A stretch of 64,000 nucleotides of DNA from the NCBI RefSeq assembly GCF_007971385.1, contig NZ_CP042434.1, positions 4,774,001 through 4,838,000 on the forward strand, written 5' to 3'. The notes below the pieces were generated by a model that made no database searches, had not been told where the DNA came from, and saw nothing but the letters and a program-made list of their open reading frames with translations. Positions 9,362 through 19,500 of the stretch are shown here, piece by piece (within the stretch, counting starts at the first letter, position 1; every line of letters begins with the position of its first letter). The position numbers and the translations under genes are program-made. The stretch is from Arachidicoccus ginsenosidivorans (GTDB taxonomy: Bacteria; Bacteroidota; Bacteroidia; Chitinophagales; Chitinophagaceae).

Positions 9362-10732
9362 ATGAATATGTATAAACATAATATATTACTTAGTGTTTTT
9401 ATATTGTCTTGGATTTTAATGAATACATCCTGCAGCAAATTTCTGGAAAAAAAAACGGATCAATCATTATCTATTGTCTCCACTGTTGATGATTTGCATG
9501 AACTATTAGTGTATTACCCGTGGATGAATTCATATAGTCCATCTTTGGGCGAGGCTTGTTCAGACAATTATTATTTAACAGATGATGATTGGGGAGCTAC
9601 TTCCGAATTGACACAAAATTTATATTTATGGCAAAAATATGATCAATTGAAAGGAGACTGGAGTAGCCCTTATAGGATGATCAATACAGCAAATACAGTA
9701 ATAGATAATGCAGACAAGGTTACCATAAACAATTCTGGAGAAAAACAGAGGGCGAATACTTTAAAATCAATGGCATATTTTGTACGAGCCTTTTATCATT
9801 TTGGTCTTTCTCAATTGTTTATGAAGGTATATAATAAGGAAACAGCAAAATCTGATTTAGGAATTCCTTTGAAATTGACTTCTGACCTAAACGAGAAAAT
9901 AACAAGAGCAACAGCTGAAGTTACCTATCGACAAATTATTTCTGATTTGGAGTTGTCTTTAAAAAGCCTTCCAATTTCTTTAAAAGAAAAGTATCTGGCG
10001 ACGAAGCAGGCTGCTTATGGAGAACTTTCAAGAGTATATTTGTCCATGCAGGATTACCAAAATGCCGGCAAATATGCAGATAGTTGCTTAAAATTGTATC
10101 ATAATTTAATTGATTATAATTCAGTTGATAGCACTTCTCAATCGCCGTTTGAACAGTTTAATTTGGAAGATATTTATGATATACAATCTATTTCCCCAAA
10201 TTCCTTACAGCAAAGTAAAGCCAAAGTGGATTCTACCCTTTATAAATCGTATGCAAATAATGATATCAGAAAATATGCATTTTTTCAATCAAATGGTGAT
10301 GGTACTTTTCATTTTAAAGGAAATTACACTGGTAAACCAGGTAATCATACCATGTTTACAGGAATCGCCACGGATGAAATGTTTTTAAACAGAGCTGAGT
10401 GTTTTGCTCGCCAAGGAGATTCGTCTGCTGCGTTGAATGACTTAAATAATTTGCTGAGGCATAGATATGTAAAAGGGACTTTTAAACAATATTCTTCTCC
10501 GGTTTCAGGAGGTCTAATTAAATTAATTCTTAAAGAGAGAAGGAAAGAGTTATTATTTCGTGGTCTTAGATGGACAGATTTACGAAGATTAAATAAGGAA
10601 AGTGAATATGCAGATACTCTTTATCGATTTATTAATGGAAAAGAATATGAGTTACTTCCTGGAAGTGATCGCTATACAATTCAAATAGACCGCAGGTCGG
10701 TAGAGCTAAGCGGGTTAATACAAAATCCATAA
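9362..10732 (+). CDS. SusD/RagB-family outer-surface lipoprotein
   Basis: 456 residues. Lipobox MNTSC with the acylated cysteine at residue 24, then KFLEKKTDQS, the usual SusD start. Tetratricopeptide-like helices (YFVRAFYHFGLSQLF) and the C-terminal RRKELLFRGLRWTDLRRL block are characteristic. It forms the ligand-binding lid over the SusC barrel. It starts 10 bases after the reconstructed SusC stop, so the three genes from 5533 form an operon. Codon use is AT-rich like the SusC gene. Confidence 0.92.
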   Translation: MNMYKHNILLSVFILSWILMNTSCSKFLEKKTDQSLSIVSTVDDLHELLVYYPWMNSYSPSLGEACSDNYYLTDDDWGATSELTQNLYLWQKYDQLKGDWSSPYRMINTANTVIDNADKVTINNSGEKQRANTLKSMAYFVRAFYHFGLSQLFMKVYNKETAKSDLGIPLKLTSDLNEKITRATAEVTYRQIISDLELSLKSLPISLKEKYLATKQAAYGELSRVYLSMQDYQNAGKYADSCLKLYHNLIDYNSVDSTSQSPFEQFNLEDIYDIQSISPNSLQQSKAKVDSTLYKSYANNDIRKYAFFQSNGDGTFHFKGNYTGKPGNHTMFTGIATDEMFLNRAECFARQGDSSAALNDLNNLLRHRYVKGTFKQYSSPVSGGLIKLILKERRKELLFRGLRWTDLRRLNKESEYADTLYRFINGKEYELLPGSDRYTIQIDRRSVELSGLIQNP

Positions 10733-10748
10733 TTATTACAAAGAATGA

Positions 10749-10779
10749 AAGGGGCTCAAACAGAATTGAGCTACCCCTT
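10749..10779. terminator. Shared terminator between convergent SusD and small Cys-protein genes
   Basis: aaggggctcaa (10749-10759) pairs with ttgagctacccctt (10766-10779) with a small bulge, followed by a pyrimidine-rich run. It sits in the 73-base gap between two convergent genes and can serve both. Confidence 0.7.
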
Positions 10780-10805
10780 CTTTCTTTAAACTTGTTGGCT
10801 AATTT

Positions 10806-11222
10806 TTAGTTTTGCATTGCGATATTTTCAGTTTCTGGAGATCCGTTTGCCTCAGAATCCTTAATTTCCTGTGCTTTTGTAGCCAACTCATTTGCATCTG
10901 GTGCATTTCCAACTCCATTGTCTATAGTTAAGTAAATACCACAAATATCCTGTGATCCAGTACACGGGTCAATATCTGCACGCTGATAATTTTGGGCATT
11001 TGTTATGTCCTGATCACTAAAAGTTGGTCCAACATAACTGTAGAAATATGGATTTACTTGGACTTTTGGTGCACCTTTGAATGCGCTGGTGATGCATGCC
11101 AGTGCTATTGCGAATACGAATACGCATAAGAATAGCATTTTCTTGCAATGTTCATGGTTTTTAATTTTTAATTTTTTAAAATAATTGCCTACCTGCACTT
11201 TATTTTTAGTGCCGCAGTTCAT
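10806..11222 (-). CDS. Small exported cysteine-containing protein (DUF6520-like)
   Basis: 138 residues: a basic N-terminus, a single hydrophobic segment (MLFLCVFVFAIALACITSAF, residues ~29-48), then a polar, acidic mature part with a CTGSQDIC pair (CX6C) near residues 89-96. Shape and Cys pair resemble the DUF6520 proteins common in Bacteroidota; assignment is by resemblance only. An AGGAG lies 12 bases before the chosen ATG at 11222; the alternative ATG at residue 29 would give a shorter signal sequence. It is 69 bases downstream of, and co-directional with, the MauE-like gene, which suggests that its cysteines are redox-controlled. Confidence 0.65.
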   Translation of the reverse strand: MNCGTKNKVQVGNYFKKLKIKNHEHCKKMLFLCVFVFAIALACITSAFKGAPKVQVNPYFYSYVGPTFSDQDITNAQNYQRADIDPCTGSQDICGIYLTIDNGVGNAPDANELATKAQEIKDSEANGSPETENIAMQN

Positions 11223-11291
11223 TGATTTGATAATCTCCTACTCTATTTTCAGGTTTTCGGTTACTTCCTGGTAGTTGTTATAACTGTTATT

Positions 11292-11738
11292 TCAACGTAT
11301 CTGTACTTGTTGGTTTGTATATTGTCTGCCGTCTTTTATTTGAAGCATAACCCCTATAAGGCTAATGATTGTAAAGCTTATATTGAATATTAAATGTCCT
11401 TTCCATTTTAATTGTGAAATAATACCCGCGCACGAGCACGGAATTCTACCAAATGCACCACCTAATGCAAATATTACGTATAATGTAAAGGCGACCATTA
11501 AAAACAGCGAAGCGATTAACCCCTTGAGCCTTGTTTTTGTATTGTAGATGAGTATCGCAACACTAAGTTCTACGACTGGTAATCCCCACTTAAGTAGCGG
11601 GATTGACCATGGAGGAAGTGGTTGCTTATTGAGTTGCTCCCCAAATGCCACAAATTCAAGTAGTTTACTTACTGCTGCATAGACCCATAAAATAATTAGC
11701 AGCATGCAGATGACCGTTATCCAAAAATCTCTTTTCAT
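11292..11738 (-). CDS. MauE/DoxX-like redox-associated membrane protein
   Basis: 148 residues with four hydrophobic helices (about 8-24, 50-64, 73-92, 112-132). The loop between helices 3 and 4 contains GRIPCSCAGII, the CxC-type motif typical of MauE-like proteins, which take part in disulfide formation or electron transfer across the membrane. It lies upstream of and in the same direction as the small Cys-protein gene. Role inferred from family: supplying or removing electrons for periplasmic thiols, plausibly together with the thioredoxin-fold protein at 5533. Confidence 0.8.
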   Translation of the reverse strand: MKRDFWITVICMLLIILWVYAAVSKLLEFVAFGEQLNKQPLPPWSIPLLKWGLPVVELSVAILIYNTKTRLKGLIASLFLMVAFTLYVIFALGGAFGRIPCSCAGIISQLKWKGHLIFNISFTIISLIGVMLQIKDGRQYTNQQVQIR

Positions 11739-11768
11739 GCTTTTGATATTTTATTTAGCAATACCTTT

Positions 11769-12100
11769 TTAAAAAGCAATTATGGTGCGCGCTTCCATAA
11801 TTGTTTTTTTGCTGCCTCTCGCTGCAACTATGCGCCTTTTCTTATCGATACCGGTAATATGGTTGCCAACGTGGCCGGTATTCAGATAGTCGATTGAAAA
11901 AAACTCAGGGGCATAGTCGACCATCATATCAATAAGCGTCATTCCATTCAGGTAAATGGACTTTATCACCACGTTCCCCTTAAAGCCTGCCAATAATTTT
12001 TACTGTTTTATTTTCTACATCGAAGATACAGTAGTCTCCAGCATGCCCACTTTGATTTATAGCAATGAAAATTTCAAAAATGGTGAATGAAAATTTCAAA
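11769..12100 (-). pseudogene. Possible gene remnant with two GH[AV]G[DN] repeats
   Basis: On the - strand a 74-codon frame (TTG start near 11993, no ATG) contains LNTGHVGNHITGIDKKRR. Just upstream, in another frame, 12027-12060 and beyond read NQSGHAGDYCIFDVENK. The two stretches align (N-x-GH-[AV]-G then D-x4-V), as if two repeats of one protein were separated by a frameshift near 12000. No intact start or family was recognised. It sits 30 bases upstream of the MauE-like gene. It may be a decayed repeat protein or two chance frames. Confidence 0.3.
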
Positions 12101-12102
12101 AA
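12064..12102. repeat. 17-bp direct repeat, centre spacing 22 bp
   Basis: aatgaaaatttcaaaaa occurs at 12064-12080 and 12086-12102, separated by tggtg. A spacing of about two helical turns is what a dimeric AraC-type regulator would use, and an AraC-type gene lies just beside it, but the repeat also lies inside the possible gene remnant, so it could be coincidental coding duplication. Confidence 0.5.
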
Positions 12103-12153
12103 ATAATCAAACTAAACTGTAAATATTGAAGAACTAATAAGTTAGGTGAGAAT

Positions 12154-13139
12154 TTACTCCTTTTTAAGTAGGTTTTTAGGATCTACGCCAATATAGCGTT
12201 TGAACTGTTTGGCAAATTCTGTTACATTTTGGGTATTGCTCATATCGACCAACTCAGATAAAGTCGTGTAATTAGAATTCTTCATCTGCTCATAAATATA
12301 CTCGTAAACGCATTGTTGTCTATATTCATATGGCGTTATATCATAAACTAATTTAAAACCTTTTCGCAATTTGCCAGGAATCATATATGATTCTTCGATT
12401 AAATTTTTATAGAAACTGGCACTGATAAATCGCTTCGGAGTTTCCTATGGAAATTTATGACCCGTTCTATATCCACATAGGAGAATTTTAATTTCTTGGA
12501 CGGTTTATTTTCTATGTCCTGTACCAAAGATTGTTCAATTAATTGCTCTAACATTTCCAGTGTTATTTGGTCATACAGACCGCGTTCTATTCGTTGAGTT
12601 AATTGAATTAAAAGTGCCATTGACTTAATGGAAGTCTTGATCGGTATTTTTTTGTTTAAAAAGCCGAATTTTTGGTTCTCATAGGCTTTCAATAGTGGTC
12701 TCAGATGCTTGAATTTTTTTGCCAATAATTTAAATTTGGAATACGGAATATGGATGCCAAAGTTTTCCAGATTATTGGTTAAAAAGTGTACTTGGTCCTT
12801 TACATAAGGTAAAATCATGATTTCATGGTATTCTGGTTGAAATACGACCCAGTCATGGCTAGTTAAATCAATTCTGGCTTTGCCATCTATATTGAAATTT
12901 ATTTCGATAACCGGTTCATCATCCTCACATGAATAACGATCACTATTGGACATACCATTATAATGACTAAATACAAGACCATATGGCCCCACCTTTACTC
13001 TCTGGAAAGCCATATACATTTCGTTGTGGGCTACATATCCGCATTCTGCACCGGGGATTATTTTATTGAATTTTTTAGGCAGGCCTGCTTGCAATTGCAA
13101 TTCACCATGGAATTTTGAAAATATTTTAAATCCAGCCAT
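12154..13139 (-). CDS. AraC-type transcriptional regulator, one frameshift
   Basis: Two frames form one ~328-residue protein. The N-terminal part (13139 to ~12399) is a ligand-sensing-like domain with NEMYMAFQRVKVGPYG, matching the two paralogues at 36240 and 41749. The C-terminal part (to 12154) carries the helix-turn-helix: IPGKLRKGFKLVYDITPYEY and TEFAKQFKRYIGVDPKNL. The frame breaks at a T5 run (12404-12408; A5 on the coding strand); one extra A gives SIKNLIEESYMIPGK, joining both parts. It stands upstream of the MauE and small Cys-protein genes on the same strand and probably controls the cassette. Real pseudogene versus sequence error cannot be settled here. Confidence 0.8.
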
Positions 13140-13667
13140 TTTTTATTATTTAATTTAAAAAAATAGTTTCCATTTTTGTTGAAATCGATATTTGGAAAAT
13201 AAAACAGTGAAACCAGGCAATGCTTTGACTAAGAAAACAATATTGTGGACCATACGCTAGTTGCCTTTCAGAGGTTAACAGGCAGAAAATTGGATGTAAA
13301 CCTCTTAAATGTATCCCCCAAAAGCCAGCTTAAGAGCATCAATTAAAACATAAATTTATCATATTTTTTTATTTTTAATTATATTTCTTTTTTAATCGAG
13401 CCAAAATCACTGAATTATGGTGTAACTATATGTGACCTTAACAAATATAGCTTGATTGGATAATAAAGAATGCTCATTTATTTAGTCAATGCGCCAGATT
13501 GATAGCTGATTGTTTTTCTTCCATTTTATGTCCAAACCCAACTATAAATTGGCCCTAAGTTGTATATATTCAATAGGTTGAATTACTTTAATGTAAACGT
13601 TTTTTGGCAACCCCTTCAGCACCAGTTGATTATTTGTGGTATATGTGCTGCTTTTACCTTAAATTTA
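13140..13667. other. Intergenic region between divergent regulator and hydrolase genes
   Basis: About 530 bases, AT-rich, must hold the promoters of the - strand AraC gene and the + strand hydrolase. The frame of the hydrolase is open from 13560 with a TTG, but the extra 36 residues look unlike the family. No terminator, RNA gene or repeat was recognised. Confidence 0.4.
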
Positions 13668-14375
13668 ATGGGGAATACTATTTTTGGTTTATTTAATCTA
13701 TTCAAAAGAGTCAATGAACGCTTATTTTATCAGTGGCCTGGGGCAGATGAACAAATGTTTTTAAAAACAAAACTGCCCAAGGGGTTTGTGATACATCATT
13801 TGGCATGGCTCAGACCTAGCAAAGGAGAAACATTCCCTGCCTATGCGGTAAGATTAGCCGAGAAAATTGATCAACGTCAACCTTTTATATTGGTAGGACT
13901 GTCGCTGGGAGGAATGATGGCCATTGAAATGAATAAATTCCTGAAACCGACTTATACGATCCTTATTTCAAGTGTCACCAACCGAAAAGGTCTGCCATTC
14001 TGGTTTAAATTAGCGAGTCTGACAGGTATTTATAAAATTGTTCCTAATTATTTTTACCACCACAGAAATTTTATTACTGCCTGGCTACTCGGAGCCGTTT
14101 CCAAAGAGGACAAAGACTTGTTAAGCCATGTTATGCTTAAAGCAGATCCCGTATTTGTTAAATGGGCTGTACCCAGGATATTAAAATGGGACAACCATTT
14201 TATTCCTGAAAACATGCAACACTTGCATGGAACGGCAGACGTGATCCTTCCCTACCGTCCTAATAAGCGAACATTGCCCGTCAAAAATGGCACACATTTC
14301 ATGGTTTATAACCGCTCTATGGAAGTCAATCAGTTATTGGCAAAAGTGCTGGAAGGCGCGAAAATAGATGCTTAA
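13668..14375 (+). CDS. Alpha/beta-hydrolase fold protein
   Basis: About 235 residues from the ATG at 13668; a TTG at 13560 is an alternative. The nucleophile elbow is GLSLGG (serine in the GxSxG motif), with an acidic candidate in HGTADVILPY and a histidine in NGTHFMVYNR completing a plausible Ser-Asp-His triad. The N-terminal core starts FYQWPGADEQMF, close to family members that begin with a GLGAD motif. Cytoplasmic esterase/peptidase-like activity is expected but the substrate is unknown. It stands alone; the next gene begins ~430 bases downstream. Confidence 0.8.
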   Translation: MGNTIFGLFNLFKRVNERLFYQWPGADEQMFLKTKLPKGFVIHHLAWLRPSKGETFPAYAVRLAEKIDQRQPFILVGLSLGGMMAIEMNKFLKPTYTILISSVTNRKGLPFWFKLASLTGIYKIVPNYFYHHRNFITAWLLGAVSKEDKDLLSHVMLKADPVFVKWAVPRILKWDNHFIPENMQHLHGTADVILPYRPNKRTLPVKNGTHFMVYNRSMEVNQLLAKVLEGAKIDA

Positions 14376-14807
14376 TCGTTTTGTAAACGCCTTTAGGTGC
14401 TCGCAGAAACATTATTACCCGCTCTTTTTCGGTATAAATAGGGCTTTGAAAAAACGGGAATTTGCTCCAAATTTTAGAAAACCCCCTGAAATGCCTATAT
14501 TCAGTGCATCCTAGCTTTTAAAAAAAGCGGGATTAATTCCCAAGGTAAAATGTGAAAAAAATTAAATCTTTATCATTAACTTGCGCGTGAGCAGATCAAA
14601 TAATCCATTTTAGTCCGCTTCAGTTAAATACTGCCATGAGGTAGTTATAACGTGATTTTAAATCAATGTTACCCTATTTTGTAACCTGATTTACAGAATT
14701 AGATAATTACGGTTCAAAGACAGGACGGATTTATGTATTTATGACTATTGGATCTAGATCAATGCATTAAGTATCTTCTTTGGCGAACCATATTAGTGAC
14801 AAAAAAT
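14376..14807. other. Gene-free interval
   Basis: 432 bases without a recognised gene. A C-rich patch (aaaaccccctgaaatgcc near 14480) and an A-run are the only visible features. The promoter of the next gene should lie here. Confidence 0.4.
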
Positions 14808-15502
14808 ATGATAAATAAGCTTAAAAACAGGCATATCATGCAGGACAATTATATAAATAATGCCATCTGGCACACCCAAAATATAGATAAGGATCCAATA
14901 GAAGCGGTTCCCTATATTTTCAACAAATTTAACCACGAACAATTACGCAGTTTTATTTTTCGTATGATTGAAATTGCTTTCCGCAATGATGTCTGGAATG
15001 ATGGATTAAGGCGTTTATTTGCAGAATATATGCAAGCATTGCATTATGCTGTATACATAGCCAGTAAATTAAATGAGGACCTGGACAATCGTTTAAAACC
15101 TGTTCCAAAGTACCTACAATCAGTACAAAGCCAACCTATTATAACTGCAGCTGCTTTTTATATAAAGATTTACCACGGATTTTGACGATCAATGATCTAA
15201 AGGCACCATCTCGTGTAATCAGGCAGTTTTTTAAAATCGGCACCTACAAGGATTGGGTATGCATCTTGGAAATGCTTGCCAAATCATCCTTTGTTATTCA
15301 GAATATGAAGGAGCTTCCTTTTGCTGTTGATGGATTAACCTTATATACTAAGCTATCTAAGCTCATTGATCTGTTTTTTGTTATCCATTATCAAATGGAC
15401 AGGGATTGTCCGGCGGGTATTAAAAAAGCGGCTGATGGACTTTTGGGAAAACACTTTGAAGGAGATATCCAATCGGGACTTGCCAATCCAACCAATGTGT
15501 AG
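14808..15502 (+). CDS. Unrecognised helical protein, one frameshift
   Basis: Two overlapping frames form one ~230-residue protein: the first runs to a TGA at 15183-15185, the second continues to 15502. Adding one A to the AAA at 15164-15166 gives AFYIKDLPRILTINDLKAP, which joins them smoothly. ATG at 14808 is preferred to a TTG at 14748; another ATG lies at 14838. The protein has no signal peptide or membrane segment and is predicted mostly alpha-helical, with hydrophobic periodicity (FIFRMIEIAF, LYTKLSKLIDLFFVI). I recognise no domain. It lies between the hydrolase and the second SusC locus, on the same strand as both. Confidence 0.6.
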
Positions 15503-15569
15503 TCTCAAGTGATTATATAATTATTTTTTTGATTTTATGGCCATTTTTCGATGGCAAACCATGTACGGT

Positions 15570-15579
15570 CCGTATACGG
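15570..15579. promoter_or_regulatory. 10-bp palindrome ccgtatacgg
   Basis: Perfect palindrome, overlapped on the left by acggtccgt (an odd-centred palindrome with the same half-site). A related palindrome ccgtacgg occurs 430 bases downstream at 16001. Could be operators for the SusCD operon. Confidence 0.35.
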
Positions 15580-16000
15580 TGGTGTCCTGGGTGCCTGAGA
15601 ATATCCGGGCGCTCCCGCTGTTCTTTTAAGCATGTTACCGGCTGGAGGCTAGCGTTTCTTACCAGAATTCGCATCTTTTGGCCTGAACTCGTTTGCAAAA
15701 TCATCTTTTGAACTGCCTTATATGCTCCTTTTAAAAATAATTTGACCGCTCTGTGCATCCTTTTCCAGATGGAGTCGATTGCCGTGAAACAGTACGCATC
15801 GAATTATAAATCATCTACTTATAGAGGCAGTGTTTTAACATTTATAACAATAATTTGTTTAAAATTAAATCGCGCATTAACAATTTTAATCTTGTATTTT
15901 TTAAAAAACAAGGCAAATTTTGCATTTTTGTGGGATCATTTATATTTAATTACTTGTTGATTATCATTACTTATAGATAATTTTGGAGCCTAACAAATAT

Positions 16001-16035
16001 CCGTACGGAAACGATTCCGTAAAAAAAGAATCGTT
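16001..16035. promoter_or_regulatory. Interlocked palindromes ccgtacgg / cggaa-acga-ttccg / aacgattc...gaatcgtt
   Basis: Three overlapping symmetric elements within 35 bases: ccgtacgg (16001-16008), cggaa...ttccg (16006-16019) and aacgattc with gaatcgtt (16010-16017 and 16028-16035, 10-base gap). It is 514 bases before the SusC start. An operator or an RNA attenuator hairpin are both possible; no T-run follows. Confidence 0.4.
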
Positions 16036-16548
16036 AAATATCCCAATTTGATTAATTTAGCTTACCTGATGATTTAACATTTAAAACGATATCAAATGGT
16101 GGATATGAACTTAATAAATTCGCTTTGTAATTGCATTTGTGCAGATTATACAGCTGCGACTGCCTTGAATGATTTTTTCGTAAATATTAGTGTGAAAACC
16201 TTTTCACCCACTATGGTATTAAAAGCTTCTGGCCTAACCTACTTTTGAATTGCCTGAACTCCTAAGCCTCATAATTTTTTCCGTTTGATTGTATCCCAAG
16301 GTGGTTTGTTTTTTTTCTAAAAGGAGCAAGCTTTCGTTTTCTATTGTTCAGGTTACATAAATAACAAAAGTACTATTCATGATTATCCTATCAGGGGTGC
16401 AGCCTATGCATTCCTACAATACTATTTATTCACCTGTTTAAAAAAGGAGGTATTTCCCACATTACAAAAAGGTATTTGAAAATCCCGTGGCAATTGCTTT
16501 AAAAAGAGCAGTTCCCTATTTAAACTCATCACTCAAAAAAAGAATTCC

Positions 16549-19500
16549 ATGATTAAAAAACACGCAAAGAAGGCGGATAAGTTTGGCCAGGCCAGGTATC
16601 CTCTTCTGCATTATGCGATTGGTATCACGGCCGTGGCTTGTATAGCTGTAGGCAGTAATACAACCTTTGCAGCGCCTTATAAAAAAGACAGCCACAAAGA
16701 AGCAACCCTATATTTGCAACAAATCGTAACTGGTCAGGTGACTGACAGTTCAGGCATACCTATTTCGGGTGCTTCTGTATTAGTGAAGGGCACGAAGGAA
16801 GGTACCATTACTGATGATAAAGGTCATTATTCTATTGAGGCCGCAAACGGCCAGATTTTAATTTTCAAATTCGTGGGTTATGGACAACGAGAATTCAAGG
16901 TTTCTGGCCGGCATCTGAATGTTCAATTGACCCCTGAGACGACTACGCTGGACGATGTTGTCATGATCGGTTATGGAACTCAAAAGAAAAGAGATTTAAC
17001 GGGCGCTATTTCCACCGTCAATACGGAGCAACTAAAAAATGAAAATCCTGCCTCGCTACAAGATATTATGCGATCAAATGTGCCTGGACTAAGTGTACCT
17101 TACAGCACAGCTGCCAAACCTTCGGGTGATTTTCAAATTAGAGGCAAAAATACCCTGAATGCTGGTGCAACTCCCTTGATTGTACTGGATGGTGTCATTT
17201 ATTACGGATCCATTAATGATATTAATCCAGATGATATAGCCTCAGTAGATGTATTGAAAGATGCCAGTTCCGTTGCTGTTTATGGCGCCAAGGCGGCAGA
17301 AGGTGTTATTGCGATTACGACTAAAAAAGGCAAATCTGGCAAACCAACCGTTGCGGTCAATGCCAATTTTGGTAAAGCTACTCCAGAAATCAATCTTCGG
17401 CCTTATGACGCCTTAGGGTATATAAAGTTTAGAGAAAACGTAGCATTGAGTCAAAATGCGAAGACGGCTAAACCCTATCAGTATAGTGATCCCAGAAACC
17501 TTCCCAGTGATTTATCTGTAGATGACTGGCTGGCCTATGACGGGGCAAAAGGCGATCCAGTGCGTATCTGGCTTGAAAGATTAGGCATGCGCGGCGTAGA
17601 AATCGACAATTATCTAGCTGGCAGAAGTGTAGATTGGTATGATATGATCATCAAAAGTGGTACGCAACAAAACTACACGGCTAGCCTCTCTGGTAAAACA
17701 GACAAAGTGTCTTATTATTGGTCTGCTGGTTATCAGGATAATCAGGGCATCGTATATGGAGACAGGTACAGCATTGCCAGAAGTCGTTTAAATCTGGATG
17801 CGAAGGTTACCGATTTTTTACCATGGGCATGAACGTTGGTTTTGCCGTCAGAGATGAAAGTGGCGTGCCGGCAGACTGGAATAAAGCCATTACCAATTCT
17901 CCATTAGGCTCCATTTATACAGATGACTCCTCCACATTGCGTTATAGTCCAAACGACCAACAGGGATTAGGACAGACAGAAAATGTACTGGGAGCTCCTA
18001 CCTATACCGATCGTCTTAAAAAATATTATACCTTAAACGCCAACTTTTATGGCAAAGTGAAGCTACCTTTTGGTATCCAGTACCAGGTAAACTTTACACC
18101 TCAGTTCCAATGGTATCAATATTATAACCACAATTCCTCTGGCTTCAAAGGTTCCAATTGGGAAGTACAGGGAGGTTTAGTCCACCGGGAGCACTCTGAT
18201 ACCTATCAGTGGAATATAGATAACTTGCTTACCTGGAACCATGACTTTGGAGATCACCATTTTGAAGTGACCTTACTACAAAATGCTGAAAAATATCAAT
18301 TCTGGAGCGACCTGGTAAATAATAATAATTTTGTACCCAATGATAATCTGGGATACCATAATATAGGTGCAGGCACGAATGCCGTCCCTTCAAGTAATGA
18401 CGAGTATGGTACCGGACAGGCCTTTATGGGCAGATTAATCTATTCCTATAAACAGCGTTACTTACTAACGGCCTCCGTCAGAAGAGATGGTTACTCAGCC
18501 TTTGGTGACCGCTATAAGTGGGGAACCTTTCCTGCAGTAGCGCTTGGATGGGAGTTTACGAAAGAACCCTGGTTTAAGACGGATTTTCTGGACTACGGAA
18601 AGCTGCGTCTCTCCTATGGGATCAATGGAAACCGGGATATTGGCCGTTATGTAGCCCTATCAAATATTACTACTGGCAAATACTTTCATGTTGGTGATGA
18701 TGGGACAGTTGAATCTGTTAGTGAACTATATGTGGCGAATATGGCCAATCCCAATCTGCAATGGGAAAGAACAGCAGCCTATAATATTGGTTTGGATTTT
18801 AGGATGTTTAATGGGATCCTTTCTGGTAGCATCGATGCCTATAAAAGCAAAACCACTAATTTATTGGTTAAGCGCTCTTTAGAAGATATTATCGGCTTTG
18901 ATTATATCTGGACCAACTTAGGGCAGATCGATAACAAAGGGCTAGAGTTCCAGCTGACCAGTCAAAACATTAATCACAGTAATTTTAGTTGGACAAGTTC
19001 CTTCAATTTTTCACTTAATCGCAATAAAATCGTCAGTCTTTATGGAGATAAACAAGATGTTTTGGATGCCAATGGAAATGTGGTTGGCCAAAGGGAACCA
19101 GATGATATAACCAATGGCTGGTTTATAGACCATCCTTTGGATGCCGTCTGGGATTATAAAGTGTTGGGCGTATATAGTGAGGCCGAAAAGGATCTGGCGG
19201 CAAAATATGGCCAGCAACCTGGAGATTTCAAAATTGAGGATGTCAACGGAGATGGCAAATATACCAATGACGACAAACAGTTTTTAGGATATAAAAATCC
19301 CAGATATAATCTATCACTTCGCAATGACTTTACTTTCTTGAAAAACTTTGACTTTTCCTTTATGCTTTATGCTAAACTGGGCGCCATGGCTACCTATAAT
19401 ACAGCCAAAAACAATAGTGGCTTTATTGACCGTAGTAGTTATTATGATTTGCCCTATTGGACCGTTGACAATCAGATTAATGATTATGCAAGACTATTTT

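Larger units (their letters stand above)
15503..16548. other. 1-kb leader region upstream of the second SusC gene
   Basis: No convincing gene. A patch at 15550-15720 is clearly more GC-rich than its surroundings and contains short open frames on both strands with no start context or family. Palindromic sites are listed separately. A purine-rich aaaaaggaggt at 16441-16452 has no start codon near it. Confidence 0.4.

Noticed and set aside
11292-11738. Idea that the MauE-like gene belongs to a methylamine dehydrogenase locus
   Set aside because: No mauA, mauB or mauD-like genes are present; the fold is widely used for other redox roles.
15513-15758. 81-codon - frame and overlapping 60-codon + frame
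   Set aside because: Two opposing frames in a GC-richer patch with no recognisable family; I treat the patch as non-coding leader.
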